Of a DNA stretch of 64,000 nt, positions 1 to 16,800 are shown in pieces. The DNA is from Antedon mediterranea (lineage: Eukaryota; Echinodermata; Crinoidea; Comatulida; Antedonidae), in the NCBI RefSeq assembly GCF_964355755.1, contig NC_092671.1, positions 36,473,304 through 36,537,303 of the forward strand. Reading direction: 5' to 3'. The position numbers and the translations under genes are program-made. Position 1 is the stretch's first letter, and every line of letters begins with the position of its first letter. The notes beneath the pieces were generated by a model. It saw nothing but the letters and a program-made list of their open reading frames with translations. It was not told where the DNA came from and made no database searches.

Positions 1-27
1 ATGATAAGGCTATTTTAATTCTTATAG

Positions 28-3864
<3,837 letters not shown>

Positions 3865-3871
3865 AAATGAA

Positions 3872-3877
3872 AATAAA
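3872..3877 (+). other. Poly(A) signal, copy A
   Basis: AATAAA eight bases after the stop codon; also present after copy C, absent after copy B. Confidence 0.5.
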
Positions 3878-3881
3878 TGAT

Positions 3882-3950
3882 GGGTACGGGGCGCCGTCCG
3901 GGACATTACTCATTTTGTCGACATAATACAATTGTGTGACACATAAAGAA
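3882..3950. mobile_element. MITE-5, half element downstream of copy A
   Basis: Carries the left arm GGGGCGCCGTCCGGGACATT and ATACAATTGTGTGACACATA; the other arm is missing. Confidence 0.6.
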
Positions 3951-5451
3951 AATGAGATGCCAGGGAGAGAATTTCTTCTGAATTGGAAGAAAGTTGTTGA
4001 TCATTATATAAGATAAAGTAATTATATCAGGAAAATGTATATACATATATCATATTTATTTAATTGATAAAAGAGAATCGTATGACCAAAGAAGAATACG
4101 AGAAGCCGTGATTGTGTTTTACAAGGTCGTGTTCACAGATTGTCTACGAATACACAGTAATTCCACCGAGATAAAACTGGCGATTTAAAATGTGCGTACC
4201 GCAGGACTATAATACATTGTCGTTTACAAAAATGAATGAATAGACACGGTGATTTATGTACTCAACTAAAATTAGCACCCTGAGGATTACTTCCGAAAGA
4301 AAAACAAAATGAGTCAAAATGTTTTATTTGGACTCATTTAAACAGACCCAATTTGTGTTTTGTATATTATAACAGTAGGGTTAAGGGATGGGGAAGTAAC
4401 AATTTTAAACATATACTTATCCACTCAGGAACGAAATATTTAGTCATGTTTTATAGGCCTATAAATAATATACCACTAAATACAGTAAAACATTTGCGAT
4501 TTAATACTTTGTTAAACTGTCACTGTCATAGTCGATTGAAATAGTAAAGTACATGTAACGATACACCACAACGATGTTTATATTTTTTGTAATTAATAAT
4601 TAATACAAACGTTGGGAAGCAACTGTCAGTAATAAAGTGTATTTGTATATTATGTGTTTTATAATCTAACAGTAGGGCTACCCACACTCATAGTAATAAA
4701 GTTTATTTGTATATATTTTGTTTATATTATATCTAACAGTACCAAAACTCACAGTAAGAAATTTGCAATTCAAATGGCGATCAAAAGTATTACAATACAT
4801 ATTTACAGTATTGTACAGCATTACAATACTATTTATGTTTATTCTCCAAGGGCCCATAAATTGACCTACTTGTGTTCAACCATGGAGGTATACCTCTATG
4901 GTTTAAACCAAATAATTTGGAATATTCAATTCATCGCAAATCAATACATTTGTATAAACGTATATTAAATCTATCAACATAGTATTTTTTAAAGAAAATT
5001 GGTCTTTAACATTATGATGCTGTAATCGAGCTGTTCGAACGGTTTTCAGCTATTAAAAACAATTATCGTAAGAGGATATAGAAAATGCGAAGCATTCTTG
5101 TATTATTGTGTGAGGGTATTTTTCAAGATGGACATCTATTAGACAGTGTATACGACGATCGGAAAACACCTCTATTTGGGGCAAATACCTAAAATTCGTT
5201 TTAATCGTCAATAACAAACTTTCTAACTCAATTTAATTAGTAAAACAGGGTTATATTAGGTGGTTAAAATCAGTAAATACGAACCAACTTTATATACCAT
5301 CGAGTAAAAATTCTAGAAATAAGGCGCGATTTACAGAATTTTGCCCTTACGTAAATTTATATATAGATACTGTTTTGGTGGTCCACAGAACAACAGAACG
5401 AAGTCGGGTAGAGGGTAACATGACGCAAATAGGTTTTGTCTATTTTATTCT

Positions 5452-5611
5452 AAGCTCTGTCTACAAACTAGTTTGACCCCAAAAAAAGTGTGATGTGCCC
5501 AAATATGATATTGATATGCTTATATATGGTAATGATATGACATCATCATGTCCATATATTGGCACGTCATATTTTTTTATCACATAAAGTTTGATAGTGT
5601 AGAGAGAGCTT
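5452..5611. mobile_element. MITE-1 copy
   Basis: Left end AAGCTCTGTCTAC, right end TTTGATAGTGTAGAGAGAGC, with the family core ACATCATCATGTCCATATAT between. Confidence 0.8.
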
Positions 5612-5639
5612 TAGCATTTCTTTTCTATGTTCGCCCATA

Positions 5640-6298
5640 GACTTATAACACAACTATGTTTTATTATGATTCACATCTAGATAATAATAATAAATAGAAA
5701 CATTGTTTATATTGTGATTAGAAAATATTTATTTACAGAAAACATAGAACTAATCCCATTAAAATATATAAAATCTTTTGTTATACCATGAAGCTTTTTA
5801 TGTCAACAGTTTGTACTGAAAATAGACAATGATTGTTAATAATCAGCAGAAGTAAAAGGTAATAATTAAGCCTAAATATTTACTTTATTAAATATACTGT
5901 GTCAGCATCGAAATGGAACAGGCGATTCTCGTAAAGTACGAGACAAAAAATGAGGTGCAGTTCAAGGTCTGATTGTAGACAATAAGAGAATCAGGTGAAT
6001 GGATATAATATATAATAAGAGCTGAAAGCACTTAAATAACAATTCAGTGTTCGTTAGTTGCTGACTATTATATGCCAACCATTGTTATAATATTATAGTA
6101 TTTTTGGTCAAAAAATGTTTCTTAAATTGAATTGAATGCTTAATAGTTTTCAAAATTCCTTTGAAAATGTGAAACAAGTAGGCCCAAACAAAAAAAGTAT
6201 AACACGCTTTAGTGCATCAACAGAATGCACTCAGGATATGTGCATTGTGACATGGAAGATTAATCTGTAGCCTAGGCGTATTTTGTATTTAGTTCACC
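5640..6298 (+). promoter_or_regulatory. Conserved 5' flank of copy B (matches copy C)
   Basis: About 650 bp immediately upstream of the copy B start is shared with 13200-13848 upstream of copy C, up to small indels and a replaced stretch near 6060-6120. It ends in the identical run before the ATG (GCCTAGGCGTATTTTGTATT). The promoter and 5' UTR are expected here; the transcription start cannot be placed. Confidence 0.5.
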
Positions 6299-9200
6299 AT
6301 GGAAGACAAGCCTGAAAAGTCGTGTTTGCTGGTTGATGAATCTGGCTGTAAGCTTTACAAACGACGATGGATTATGCTGGCTAACTTTGGTCTTTTTACG
6401 ACGACAAACTTGTTTATGTGGGTACAATATGCTGCAATATCTGACGTAGTAGCTGAACATTACGACGTTTCAACGAACACCGTTGATTTACTAAACTCCA
6501 CATATAGTATAGCTTACATAGTTTTTATTGTGCCAGTTATATTGATAACCGAAAGGTTTGGCTTAAGAACTATTATAATGCTCGGTACTAGTTTACAATG
6601 TGTTGGATCATGGTTTCGGTTTGTTGGGACATCACAGGATTCATTACTTCTACATTTTATTGGTCAGTCCATGTGTGGAGCAGCAGGGCTGTCTGTTATG
6701 GGGATGGCGCCACAAGTTGCAGGGACATGGTTTGGGATTGATGAGGTATCTTTTGCATCTGCCTTAGGTTTTATTGGAATTGAGGTAGGAATAATTTACT
6801 ATTATTACTATTACTTATCACTTTTAAGTGAATATTAAAACATTCAATTATGTTGTTTGAGTTGATTGGGAATAATTCTGCAATAATTAATCATACCATT
6901 GTGTTTTTAGGTGGGGATTGGTATGGCCTATATTTTACCCTCATACTTCGTACAAGGACCAGATATTGGACATCAAATAAAATATTATTTCTTATTCACT
7001 GCAATAGTGATGACGATATTAATGTTGATTACTGCATTTGGTAAGATTTATGAATTGTGTGTTAATTAATATGAAATCAGCAAGTATATTGTGAATTTCA
7101 ATTGCTACAATCATGGCTACATTTGATTGAAAACCAATATGATGCACTGTTTATTTTAAGTGGGCCTACATACGATAATCCTGCTCTCTGAAATTGACAA
7201 AAGATGGATTATTGCTTTGAATTATGGGATTGTTTTTATTGGATAAGGAGGATAGTTGAAGGATCATATTTGGGTTCTTTTTTTTTTTAGTATTTGAGAA
7301 CAAGCCAGCCCTTCCTCCAAGCAAACCTCGGATGAATGTGAAAAAAGCCGGGAAAAAGGACAATTTCCTGCAATCAGTTAAATACATTCTGAGCAACAGG
7401 AATTATTTACTATTATTAGTAGCATTCGGTACTTAGAAAATTAATGTTTTCCGTTGATAAGTGAAGTGCTATTCAGAGATATAAATTGTTATTCATGTTA
7501 CTTTTATATTATTTTCATCATATTAATTAACCATAAATGTTTGATTAAATTGTTTTAAATAAATACCATAAAGCATTAACATAATATTCGTATCATATTT
7601 TCAGGTATAAACGTTGGGTTCCTCAATACAATAGGCCTAGTATTGAAAGACTTTTTGAGCTCAACGTATACGGTATGTATTTTATTTAGTATACGGTAGT
7701 GATAGCCAATCGTTTCAATTTAATATTTATTTCCACAATATAATGACATACAGGATAATATATACAATGAAGTAATCATGTTGGGTGGGGGGGGGGGGGT
7801 GGGCATATAAGTCAGAAAGACTTTAAGTTTGACCCACCCCAAGATCACATTAAATACGAATATGAAAACGAAGAAATACAAATACATAAACTTAAAATAA
7901 ATAAGAGAAAACATTAATATTAATACAACTTATATTATTATCTATTTTCATTATTAATATTGGTAATATTATTTTATTCATTATTTATATACTAAAAAAA
8001 TATATTAGTTGGGAAGGTGGGTGTAAGGTGCAATAGTAGGCAGGAGGGCGGGGTCTAATATTGATATTGAGACAAAACAAACATTTTTTTTTATACTTAT
8101 AATTAATAGGACAGTTCAACCATCTTGAGTCATCTTGGTATAGCAAAGATATTGTGTGGAGTATCTGGGCCACTGATTTCAGGAATCTGGCTCGATAGGT
8201 CAAAATATTTCAGGTAATAATTCTTTTAATCGGTCTCATTTTCGGTACAATTTTTTCCTAATTAATTAATATCAATATCACATCCTCTCAATTTTACGAA
8301 CTCGCAGCTCCACTTAAGTTACATTTGAAAGAACAAAGATGGTTTGTAAATAATATATTATGATAATAATGCTATTTTAATTCTTATAGGGTAACAACTA
8401 TTGTGCTTTCTATTCTGATTGCCACCTCGGTATTATTATTTGCAATTTCATTGGCTAATGCCACTAAATTGCTTACTACAATATCTATAGGAATATTTTT
8501 GTAAGTATTTTGAAGTTATTGTTTCACGTTAGGCTCTGTTTACACTATCACTTTATGTGACAAAACAATGTGATGTGCCCATATATGGATATGACAATGT
8601 CATATCAGTATCATTTTTAAGCATAACACTACCATATTTGGGAACATCACACGTTTTTGTCACATAAAGTTTGATAGTGTAGACAGAGCCTTATGGGCCT
8701 TAAATATTAAAGATGTATTGTCCTGTCACACCAAAATCAGTCCGGGCCAAAATCGATCCGGCGGACCAGTTTTGGCTGCTAAAATCAGTCCGGGGGACCA
8801 TTTATGGCTGCCAAACCCTGTCCGGCCGGACCAATTTTGGCCGCCAAAACTGGTCCGGTCTGGATAAAATCGGTCCGGGCAGTAGGACTGTTTTTGGCCG
8901 CCAAATATGGTCCGGTCTTACAAATATATGGTGCGCAAAATGATTCATAATGCATATATCATTAAAAAAGGCCATGATTAGTCATTATATTGAAAACTAT
9001 GGGGTTTTATTTGTTATTTTAATATTCTAAATTAAGCCTGTTTTTTTTATTATCATTATTAGTAGTAACTCATCAATAAAATAAGTACTAATTGTTAGGC
9101 TTTTTGTATACAATATGTATCTCTGCCTGTTTTTAATCCATTTTGTTCTTTTTTAACATCTTCGTTTCCCCATGATGTTAAAAACAATTTAATTTATCAT

Positions 9201-12200
9201 TTATTTATGGTTAATCAATCAATATATCAATTCAATACAATTATTATAAAACAATTATCCAATATTGATTAGGCTGAGGAAGGCAAAAAATGAAGGTCAA
9301 AATATTCTAAATTTAAATTGGCAATAGCAAAGTAATATTAAAGTTATTCACTTTAAGTCGAAAATTTTAGCAAAAAAACAACCAGTTTACGTAATTAACA
9401 GGTAATTTAATTTGATTACATTTCATCTGGAAAATCGTCGCGAATAAAACTAAACAAAGATTTCAAACCACGAGTATGCATTATGCATGATGTTAGGATT
9501 GTTTACAACCCGTCATGGTTGAGAAGGTGTTTTCACACAGATTGCGAGGAAGTTTTATGATTATGCATACAGAGTAGCCAAACAAGCGCGTTGCATTATG
9601 AGATATGTTTTGATCGAAATTTTGACTGGAAGTCAAAGTTTATTTTTTAACAAAAAAACGTCTGTATTTCAGTTAAATTTTTTTTTTCCGACAATTTTTT
9701 TGTGAAATTTAATAATTTTTATGATACTTCAAAATGACCCACTTTTTTCGAAATATTTTTTTAATAATTTTTTGGGAATTAGTCAAAGGGACAATACATC
9801 TTTAAGTAGATAGCATCTTTCATATTTGACAGATATAACCAAACCATATGTTATGATGGTTTAATGACAATTATTATAATAATGTTAGTTTCTTTTATTT
9901 CAAGTGTTTTTATATCCTCGTTTTTTGTCGTTGCAACTGAACATGCTGTAGAAGTAACTTATCCAGAATCTGAGGTAATGTCCTCAGGAATTCTAAACAC
10001 TACTGGTGTTGTAAGTAATTTTCCTTACTATGTCAGAAAGTAAACGTCTAAAGCGTTTATTTCGGTTGTATATAATACATATATATATATATATATATAA
10101 ATCCAAAGGCAAATTACTGAAAAAAAATACAATGCTGTGGGTATCAGTGGCTGGATCTCAATGGAGATACAAAAAAAAAGCGAAAAGCTAAATCAAAACG
10201 ATAAACACTAGCCCTTCATCAGTGCAAGTGAGGGAATTTGGATAAAGTCATAGCATATGAGTTGGCAAATGCTGTTATATATATATATAAACAAATCAGG
10301 CAAAGAACAGTAATTCTAAACCGCTATATATATATAGCGACAAAACTCGCAAAGACAAAGAAAACTACCGGAAATTACTACTTAAAACCACAAAACCTTT
10401 TGGACTGAACATGCTGTAGAACTAACGTATCCAGAATCTGAGATAATGTCCTCAGGATTTCTAAACACTACCAGTTTTGTAAGATACTTATATTCTTTAT
10501 TATATCAGAAAGTGGACGTATAATGCCTTGTCTAAACTATCAAACTTTATGTGACATAAAAATATGTGTACTCATATATGGACACGATGATGTCATATCA
10601 TTAACATATTTGAACATATCACTACCATATTTGGGCACGTCACACTTTTTTTTGTCAAACTAGTTTGATAGTGTAGACAGAGCTTAAAGCGACCAGTGAT
10701 ACAGTGTTGGAAATAAGTATGTCTGTTTGATTTGGCGTGAACGGTAAAAGGTCACCACAAGTTCGAACGTTCTGGTTTTGTGTGAGGTACAAAAACGTAA
10801 CCCAGTCCGAAATGTTTATCGGTCTCTGGATCGAATCTGGGTTTAGTTGAAACGCGCTTATCTCGATATATTGAAGATTAGATCCATTTCATGCTATATT
10901 GCCCCATTTATGATGACATCAGAACGGCATTATTCTCGATAAATCTAAATCTAGATTTTAATCTAAACTTATGAAAAATATGTCACAAAATGATAAGTTT
11001 ATATTTATTATGGGTGCAAATGATCCCGATATCATCAAGCCAATTATGAAGTATGTATGTTCGGCGTTTGAAAGGCGCTTGACCATTCAGGCCTCCACCT
11101 GATACTGAGCGACCTTTATGCAACATACATGCTCATTGAATGCTTTTATTATTGCTTTTTCTTTTAAATCTTTGTTTATTTTTGTAAATGTTGTTGTTAA
11201 CCATACCTTGATGTCAAGGTGAATGTTAATAAATTTGAATTGTTCAGACTACCTGGTCTCAATTATTCGGTTGTATACATCAATGGATTTGTTTTCCTTT
11301 AGGTCGTTGCATTGCTATTGATGTTTACAATTGATGTCATCTTGTCTGATCAAACTGTTTTTATCAAGACATGTTTTTGTTTTCTAATTCTCATCATTCC
11401 AGTTACAACTTCAGGTAAGTTTTGTTATTTTCTAGTGACAGAGAGAGGACAAGGAATCTTCCAATCTCCATAAAGGTCAAATGTCGTGTAAAATAAAAAC
11501 AATTTTTGTAGTAATAAAAACATTTTAGTTATACTGTATCTGAAACAAGCTCAATTATTTGGAGTGTTTTGAAGAGGTTTCTAATATTATCGCTGGTATC
11601 AACAATAAACGCAGGATTGTTTGAATTGAATCAATTTATTATAATTTTTTTTTAACTTGGTGCGAATCAACCGGCAGACACTTGTGATCTTTTATATTTT
11701 ACATTTTTCTTGTTCCTGTGAGTACACAAATTCAGTACATTATAATATCTCTATGATTCAACCAATTGGCTGCCAAGGCACTTATGTCATAGAGTTTTAA
11801 AATAAAGGTATTGATCAATATAAATCTTATCGTAAAATACCTTTATTACACTGTAAAAGCAGTGTGGAGCTTTTAAACACGTAGTTACATGTTTAGCGTG
11901 AATAAAACTTGTTTATAGCTACATGCTGTTTACCTCCACCCGTTTATCAATCAATATGTTCAATTATTTTCAACATGTTTAGGTACGTGTTTAGCGTTGC
12001 GTGCCTACGATTTTACTGTGGCGGAAAAAATTTAAAACCTAAACGTGTCTTTATATTGCTTCACATGTGTAACAATCAACACGTCACTGATGTGTTAAGT
12101 TGGGTATAGACCACATGGTTAGAATGTGTTTAGAACCTGAACATGTTTCATATCTAAACATGTTTAAGGCTAAATGTGTGAAAAAGTGGATAAAAAATAC

Positions 12201-12445
12201 ATGTTCTAATCTAATCACTATTTTTACAGTGTATATGTGTGTTTTTATATATAGTGTGTATAACAACTTTGAAACGTTATCACTATTCATTCTTTCGTGG
12301 ATACCTACATTTTCTAATGTGTGTGTTTTTATATACAGTGTGTATAACTAGTAACAACAGAAGACAGAATGCTGACACGGACAACTACCTAGAAGAGAAC
12401 AACTCGTCGGCGGTCACTAATTTGATGGAAAGCACGCTGGATTGA
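6299..12445 (+). CDS. FLVCR-like: FLVCR-like (SLC49) transporter, copy B, complete
   Basis: Nine exons: 6299-6784, 6911-7040, 7291-7428, 7605-7672, 8110-8213, 8390-8500, 9905-10010, 11303-11414, 12339-12445. They join in frame to 453 aa. The start is the first ATG of exon 1 (context accATGG), and the same start is kept in copy C. Exon 1 covers TM1-TM4 with the FLVCR-like WVQYAAIS in TM1; exon 3 encodes the central cytoplasmic loop with PALPPSKPRMNV; exon 5 ends in GIWLDRSKYF; exon 7 has VEVTYPESE. The protein is shorter than vertebrate FLVCR1/2 mainly at the N terminus. By family it should be a plasma-membrane or organellar transporter of choline-like solutes; the substrate is inferred only. 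Intron 7 contains a relic of a second exon 7 (10405-10478). The AATAAA found after copies A and C is missing at the matching place. Confidence 0.93.
8531..8690. mobile_element. MITE-1 copy, intact (copy B intron 6)
   Basis: Inverted ends CTCTGTTTACACTATCA / TTGATAGTGTAGACAGAG. It gives the empty-site reference for the split copy at 170-1145. Confidence 0.85.
8706..9804. mobile_element. MITE-3 copy with insert (copy B intron 6)
   Basis: Same ends as 1163-1725. An extra ~550 bp (about 8735-9285) with repeated GGACCA..TTTTGGC words is absent from copy A. Confidence 0.7.
10405..10478 (+). pseudogene. Relic second exon 7 in intron 7 of copy B
   Basis: The stretch reads EHAVELTYPESEIMSSGFLN in the frame of exon 7 and ends in a good donor (gtaaga), but the first ~30 nt of exon 7 and any AG acceptor are gone. 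It is therefore a truncated duplicate exon, not an obvious alternative exon. Its sequence is not a plain copy of the neighbouring true exon 7 (9905-10010): it has VELTYPESE and EIMSS. It may come from another family member. Confidence 0.7.
10523..10685. mobile_element. MITE-1 copy (copy B intron 7)
   Basis: Family ends and core in reverse orientation; right end TAGTTTGATAGTGTAGACAG. Confidence 0.8.
11848..12232. mobile_element. MITE-4 fold-back (copy B intron 8)
   Basis: Ends CACTGTAAAAGCAGTG and CACTATTTTTACAGTG; the interior is rich in ACATGTTTA/TAAACATGT words. Confidence 0.7.
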
Positions 12446-13199
12446 AGATGAAAATCAGATGTCAGGGAAGAAAGTTGTTACTTTCTATTATTATATAAGA
12501 TAAAGTAATTATATCAGCGAAATTTATACATATTATATCCTATTTATTTATGTTGTGATTGAGATTAATACTGTTTTGGTTGTCCACAGAGCTTCGAAGT
12601 CGGGTAGACGGTAATATGTCGCAAATATGTTTTGTTATTTTTATTTTAAGCTCTGTCTACACTAAAAACTAGTTTGAGCAAAAAAAAGTGTGATGTGCCC
12701 AAATATGGTATTGATTGTACAACAATACAACAGAAAAGTTACAGAAAAACAAAAGCCTATAAATAAAATAAATTAACAGTCTGAAAAGAAAATTTGGAAT
12801 ATAGTAAAAAATTAATATGTTAAATTAAGTAAAAATAATAAATATATATATATATACTTAGGTCTAACATTTTACAATTTAAAGTCTTGAAAAGGATTAT
12901 ATAGTTTGGAGAAAAGTCATAAGTCTAGTTTTGAATGAAGAAAAGGATAAGATCATTGTAGAAATGCGGGCCTTGTAGCTGAAAGAGAGTTTGACAATTT
13001 CAAGAGAGGATCTAGGAATGTGAAGATTTCCTTTGGAGATTTTGAGAGTAGTCCTCCCATTGGCAATAATATTAGTTAGTATAAGCTTATATATGGTAGT
13101 GTTATGTCCAAATATTGTAGTGATATGACATCATCATGTCCATATATGGGCACATCACATTTTGTTGTCACATAAAGTTTGATAGTGTAGACAGAGCTT
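12446..13199. other. Intergenic, copy B to copy C (left part)
   Basis: Mostly a MITE-1 copy interrupted by an unrelated ~365-bp insert, preceded by the duplicated downstream flank of the transporter unit. No gene was seen. Confidence 0.6.
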
Positions 13200-13200
13200 T
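12649..13200. mobile_element. MITE-1 copy with nested insert
   Basis: Left part 12649-12715, right part about 13083-13200 with intact inverted ends. The intervening ~365 bp is unrelated sequence of unknown origin. Confidence 0.75.
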
Positions 13201-13848
13201 AGCATTTTTTTACTATGTTCGGCCATGGACTTATAATAATAATAATAATAATTCACACCGAGATAATAAATAGAAACATTTTTTTATATTGTGATTGGAA
13301 AATATTTATTTACAGAAAACATAGAACTAAGCCCATTAAAATATATAAAATATTTTGTTAACGATATACCATATGCTGCTTTTCATGTCAACAGTTTGTA
13401 CTGAAAATAGACAATGATTGTTAGTAATCAGCAGAAGTAAAAAAGTAATAATTAAGCCTAAATATTTACTTTATTAAATATACTGTGAGAGCATCGAAAT
13501 GGAACAGGCGATTCTCGTAAAGGACGAGACAAAAAAACTGAGGTGCAGTTTAAGGTCAGATTGTAGACAATAAGAGAATCAGGTGAATGGTAAGTGAGAT
13601 AGTCGCTTCAATATAATATATAATAAGAGCTGAAAGCACTTAAATAACAATTCAGTGTTCGTATAGTTGTTATTGAATGCTTAATAATTGCCAAAATTTC
13701 TTTGAAAATGTGAAACAAAAAGGCCTAAACAATAAAAGTATAACACGCTTTAGTGCATCAACAGAATGCACTCACGATATGTGCATATTTTTATTTGTGA
13801 CATGCAAGATTAATCTGTAGCCTAGGCGTATTTTGTATTTAGTTCACC
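13200..13848 (+). promoter_or_regulatory. Conserved 5' flank of copy C (matches copy B)
   Basis: Counterpart of 5640-6298. It includes the words GGAACAGGCGATTCTCGTAA and AGAATGCACTCA in both copies. A promoter role is inferred from position and shared sequence only. Confidence 0.5.
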
Positions 13849-16800
13849 ATGGAAGACAAGCCTGAAAAGTCGTGTTTGCTGGTTGATGAATCTGGCTGTA
13901 AGCTTTACAAACGACGATGGATTATGCTGGCTAACTTTGGTCTTTTTATGACAACAAACTTCTTTATGTGGGTACAATATGCTGCAATATCTGACGTAGT
14001 AGCTGAACATTACGACGTTTCAACGAACACCGTTGATTTACTAAACTCCACCTATAGTATAGCTTACATAGTTTTTATTGTGCCAGTTATGTTGATAACC
14101 GAAAGATTTGGCTTAAGAACTATTATGATAGGCGGTACTAGCCTACAATGTGTTGGATCATGGTTTCGGTTTGTTGGGACATCACAGAATTCATTACTTC
14201 TACATTTTATTGGTCAGTCCATGTGTGGAGCAGCGCATCCCTGCGTCTACGGGATGGGGTCACAAGTTGCAGGGACATGGTTTGGGATTGAGGAAGTATC
14301 ATTTGCATCTGCTCTTGGATTTATTGGAATTGAGGTACGATGTTTGTTTTTTGGGGGTTTTTTTTGCAGTAAAGTACTTAAGGTTTAAAAATAGTAGTAG
14401 TAAATTCCTAAATAGGCCTATACTTAATCACAACACTATTATACTTCTGCATTCATTAATGATATCATTTTTAGGTTGGGTTTGGTATAGGTTATATTTT
14501 GCCCAAATACTTCGTACAAGGACCAGATATTGGACATCAGATGAAATATTATTTCTTATTTACTGCAATAGTGATGACAATATTAATGTTGATAACGGCA
14601 TTTGGTAAGCACATATTTATATAACTGTGACAAACAGTAAGGTGATACTTGAATAATTGTGTGTTCTGGATGTTCGAACGAAAGGATGGGTAGACGGCAT
14701 AGGGCCCACATATCAGGAAAAGCGTCACCTCACATATACCGGTATAACTTGCATAATCCTGCTTAAAGTTTAGGCCCGCACTCTGCAATTAGGGAGCTTT
14801 CTATTTCACGACAACAAAACTACGTCATGTTAATTCACTGTGCGCATGCGGGGACGACGCGTTTCAATCAACCCGTTATGGGTTTGGCTTATGGGTTTTT
14901 AATGGATGGATAGCTATTATGGTAAACCAATGAAGAAATCCTTTTTTTTCAGTATTCGAAGGCAAGCCACCCCTTCCTCCAAGCAAGCCTCGGATGAATG
15001 TGAAAAAAGCCGGGAAAAAGGATAATTACCTTCAATCAATTAAGTTCATTCTTAGCAACAAGAATTTCTTACTATTATTAGTAACATTCGGTACTTTTTT
15101 TTTTCACAAACTTATAGAAACGTTTCCGTTGTTAGCTTAGTATAGGCCTACTAGTCAGAGAGTTATCATTCTTATATTATATATATTCTATTATTATATA
15201 TAATAATTTGTTTTTCTATCACCATCATAAAGTTAATAATATATAGAATATCATTATTAACAACCAATATATCGTATTTTCAGGTACAGTCACTGGGTTT
15301 TCCAGCACACTAGGTCTAGTATTGAACGAGTTTCTAAGTTTAACGTACGCGGTATGTATATACTTAGTTCAGTTTAATGTCGTATTAAGTTGGTCGATTA
15401 ATTAATACATTATTATCGAAATATTACTACAATTATTACTTATAATATAATAATTTATTTGGAAGCTACACTTTTGAAACAGTGGCACACTTTTTGAATT
15501 AAGGTGCATCCAGAGTAAGTAAAGTAAAAGTTAGAGGAAAAAAATGATTTAATGTTAGGCCTATTTACAGTACAAGGAAATTTAACTAAATTATGTACAA
15601 GATATAATAAAATTAAAATAACATTAACAAAAGTCATACTTTTGAAACAGTGGCACACTTCTTGAATGGAAGGTACGTCCAGAATAAGTAAAATAAGAGT
15701 TATAGAAAAAAATAATAATAAATTATATACAAGATATAAAAATAACATTAACAAAAGTAATACAGGATTTTAAAAAACAAAGTACTAATCATTTTTATTG
15801 TGGATTTCCCTTCTCTTTTTCCATGCCCGTTTGGTGATTGAATGCAACCTCAGTAATAGAGAAAGAACCATATTAGCAGGGGTGTTTGGGTGCGGTTATA
15901 AGATTGATGTTCGGATCCTCATAATTATTATTCATTTCATTTTACTTTTAGTTTTTAGTTACAAAATCAATTACATTAATAAGTTTAAACAAAAAAGGCA
16001 GACACAGAAAAACAAGGCCATATAAATGGCTGCAGTCGCGTGCTTAAGTTAGTGTTTACCGACCAACCGACCGACCAACCAACCAACCGACCGACACAGT
16101 GATCATCTCAGGATCTCCATAATTTTGTTATGGAGCCTGAATGATTCAAATGACCATAATACATTCTATCATTCCATTTTTGGTTATAGCTGACATTTAT
16201 TTAATCATTTATAAAATTAACAGATTTTCTAGTTAGTTATTAAAGCAGTTTGTTTAAAATAGTAACACATTCCAATAATAATTAATAGGACGGTTCAACA
16301 ATCTTGAGTCATGTTGGTATAGCAAAGATATTGTGTGGAATATCCGGTCCACTGATTTCAGGAATCTGGCTCGATAGGTCAAAATATTTCAGGTAATAAT
16401 TATTATCAATAAATAATCAACCTATGTGTCATTATCATCACCATCATCATTATCATCACCTTTTTTCGAAACCAAATAAGTAATGAATCATCTTGGTAAT
16501 TTTACTGTAAACTGTAAACTTTAATTTTTTTTGATACAAGAAATTACATTTGGAATTGAAAGTAGTTATTCGATAATGTTTAAATATTATATTTGGTATT
16601 TATGATAATAATACATATGATGATAATAACCAATTTTTATTCTTATAGGGTGACAACTATTGTGTTTTCTATTCTGTGTGCCATCGTAGTATTATTATTT
16701 GCAATTTCATTAGCTTATGCAAATCAGTTGCTTACTACAATATCTATGGTAATGTATGTGTAAGTGTTTTTGACGTTATTGCTTTACGGTATGTTAAAAG

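Larger units (their letters stand above)
3865..6298. other. Intergenic, copy A to copy B
   Basis: It holds a half fold-back element (3882-3950), AT-rich filler, and a MITE-1 copy (5452-5611). From about 5370 the sequence matches the downstream flank of copy B (from about 12571). From about 5640 to 6298 it matches the upstream flank of copy C (13200-13848). This last piece should hold the promoter, but I see no clear TATA box. Open frames at 4353-4968 are low-complexity and not supported as genes. Confidence 0.6.
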
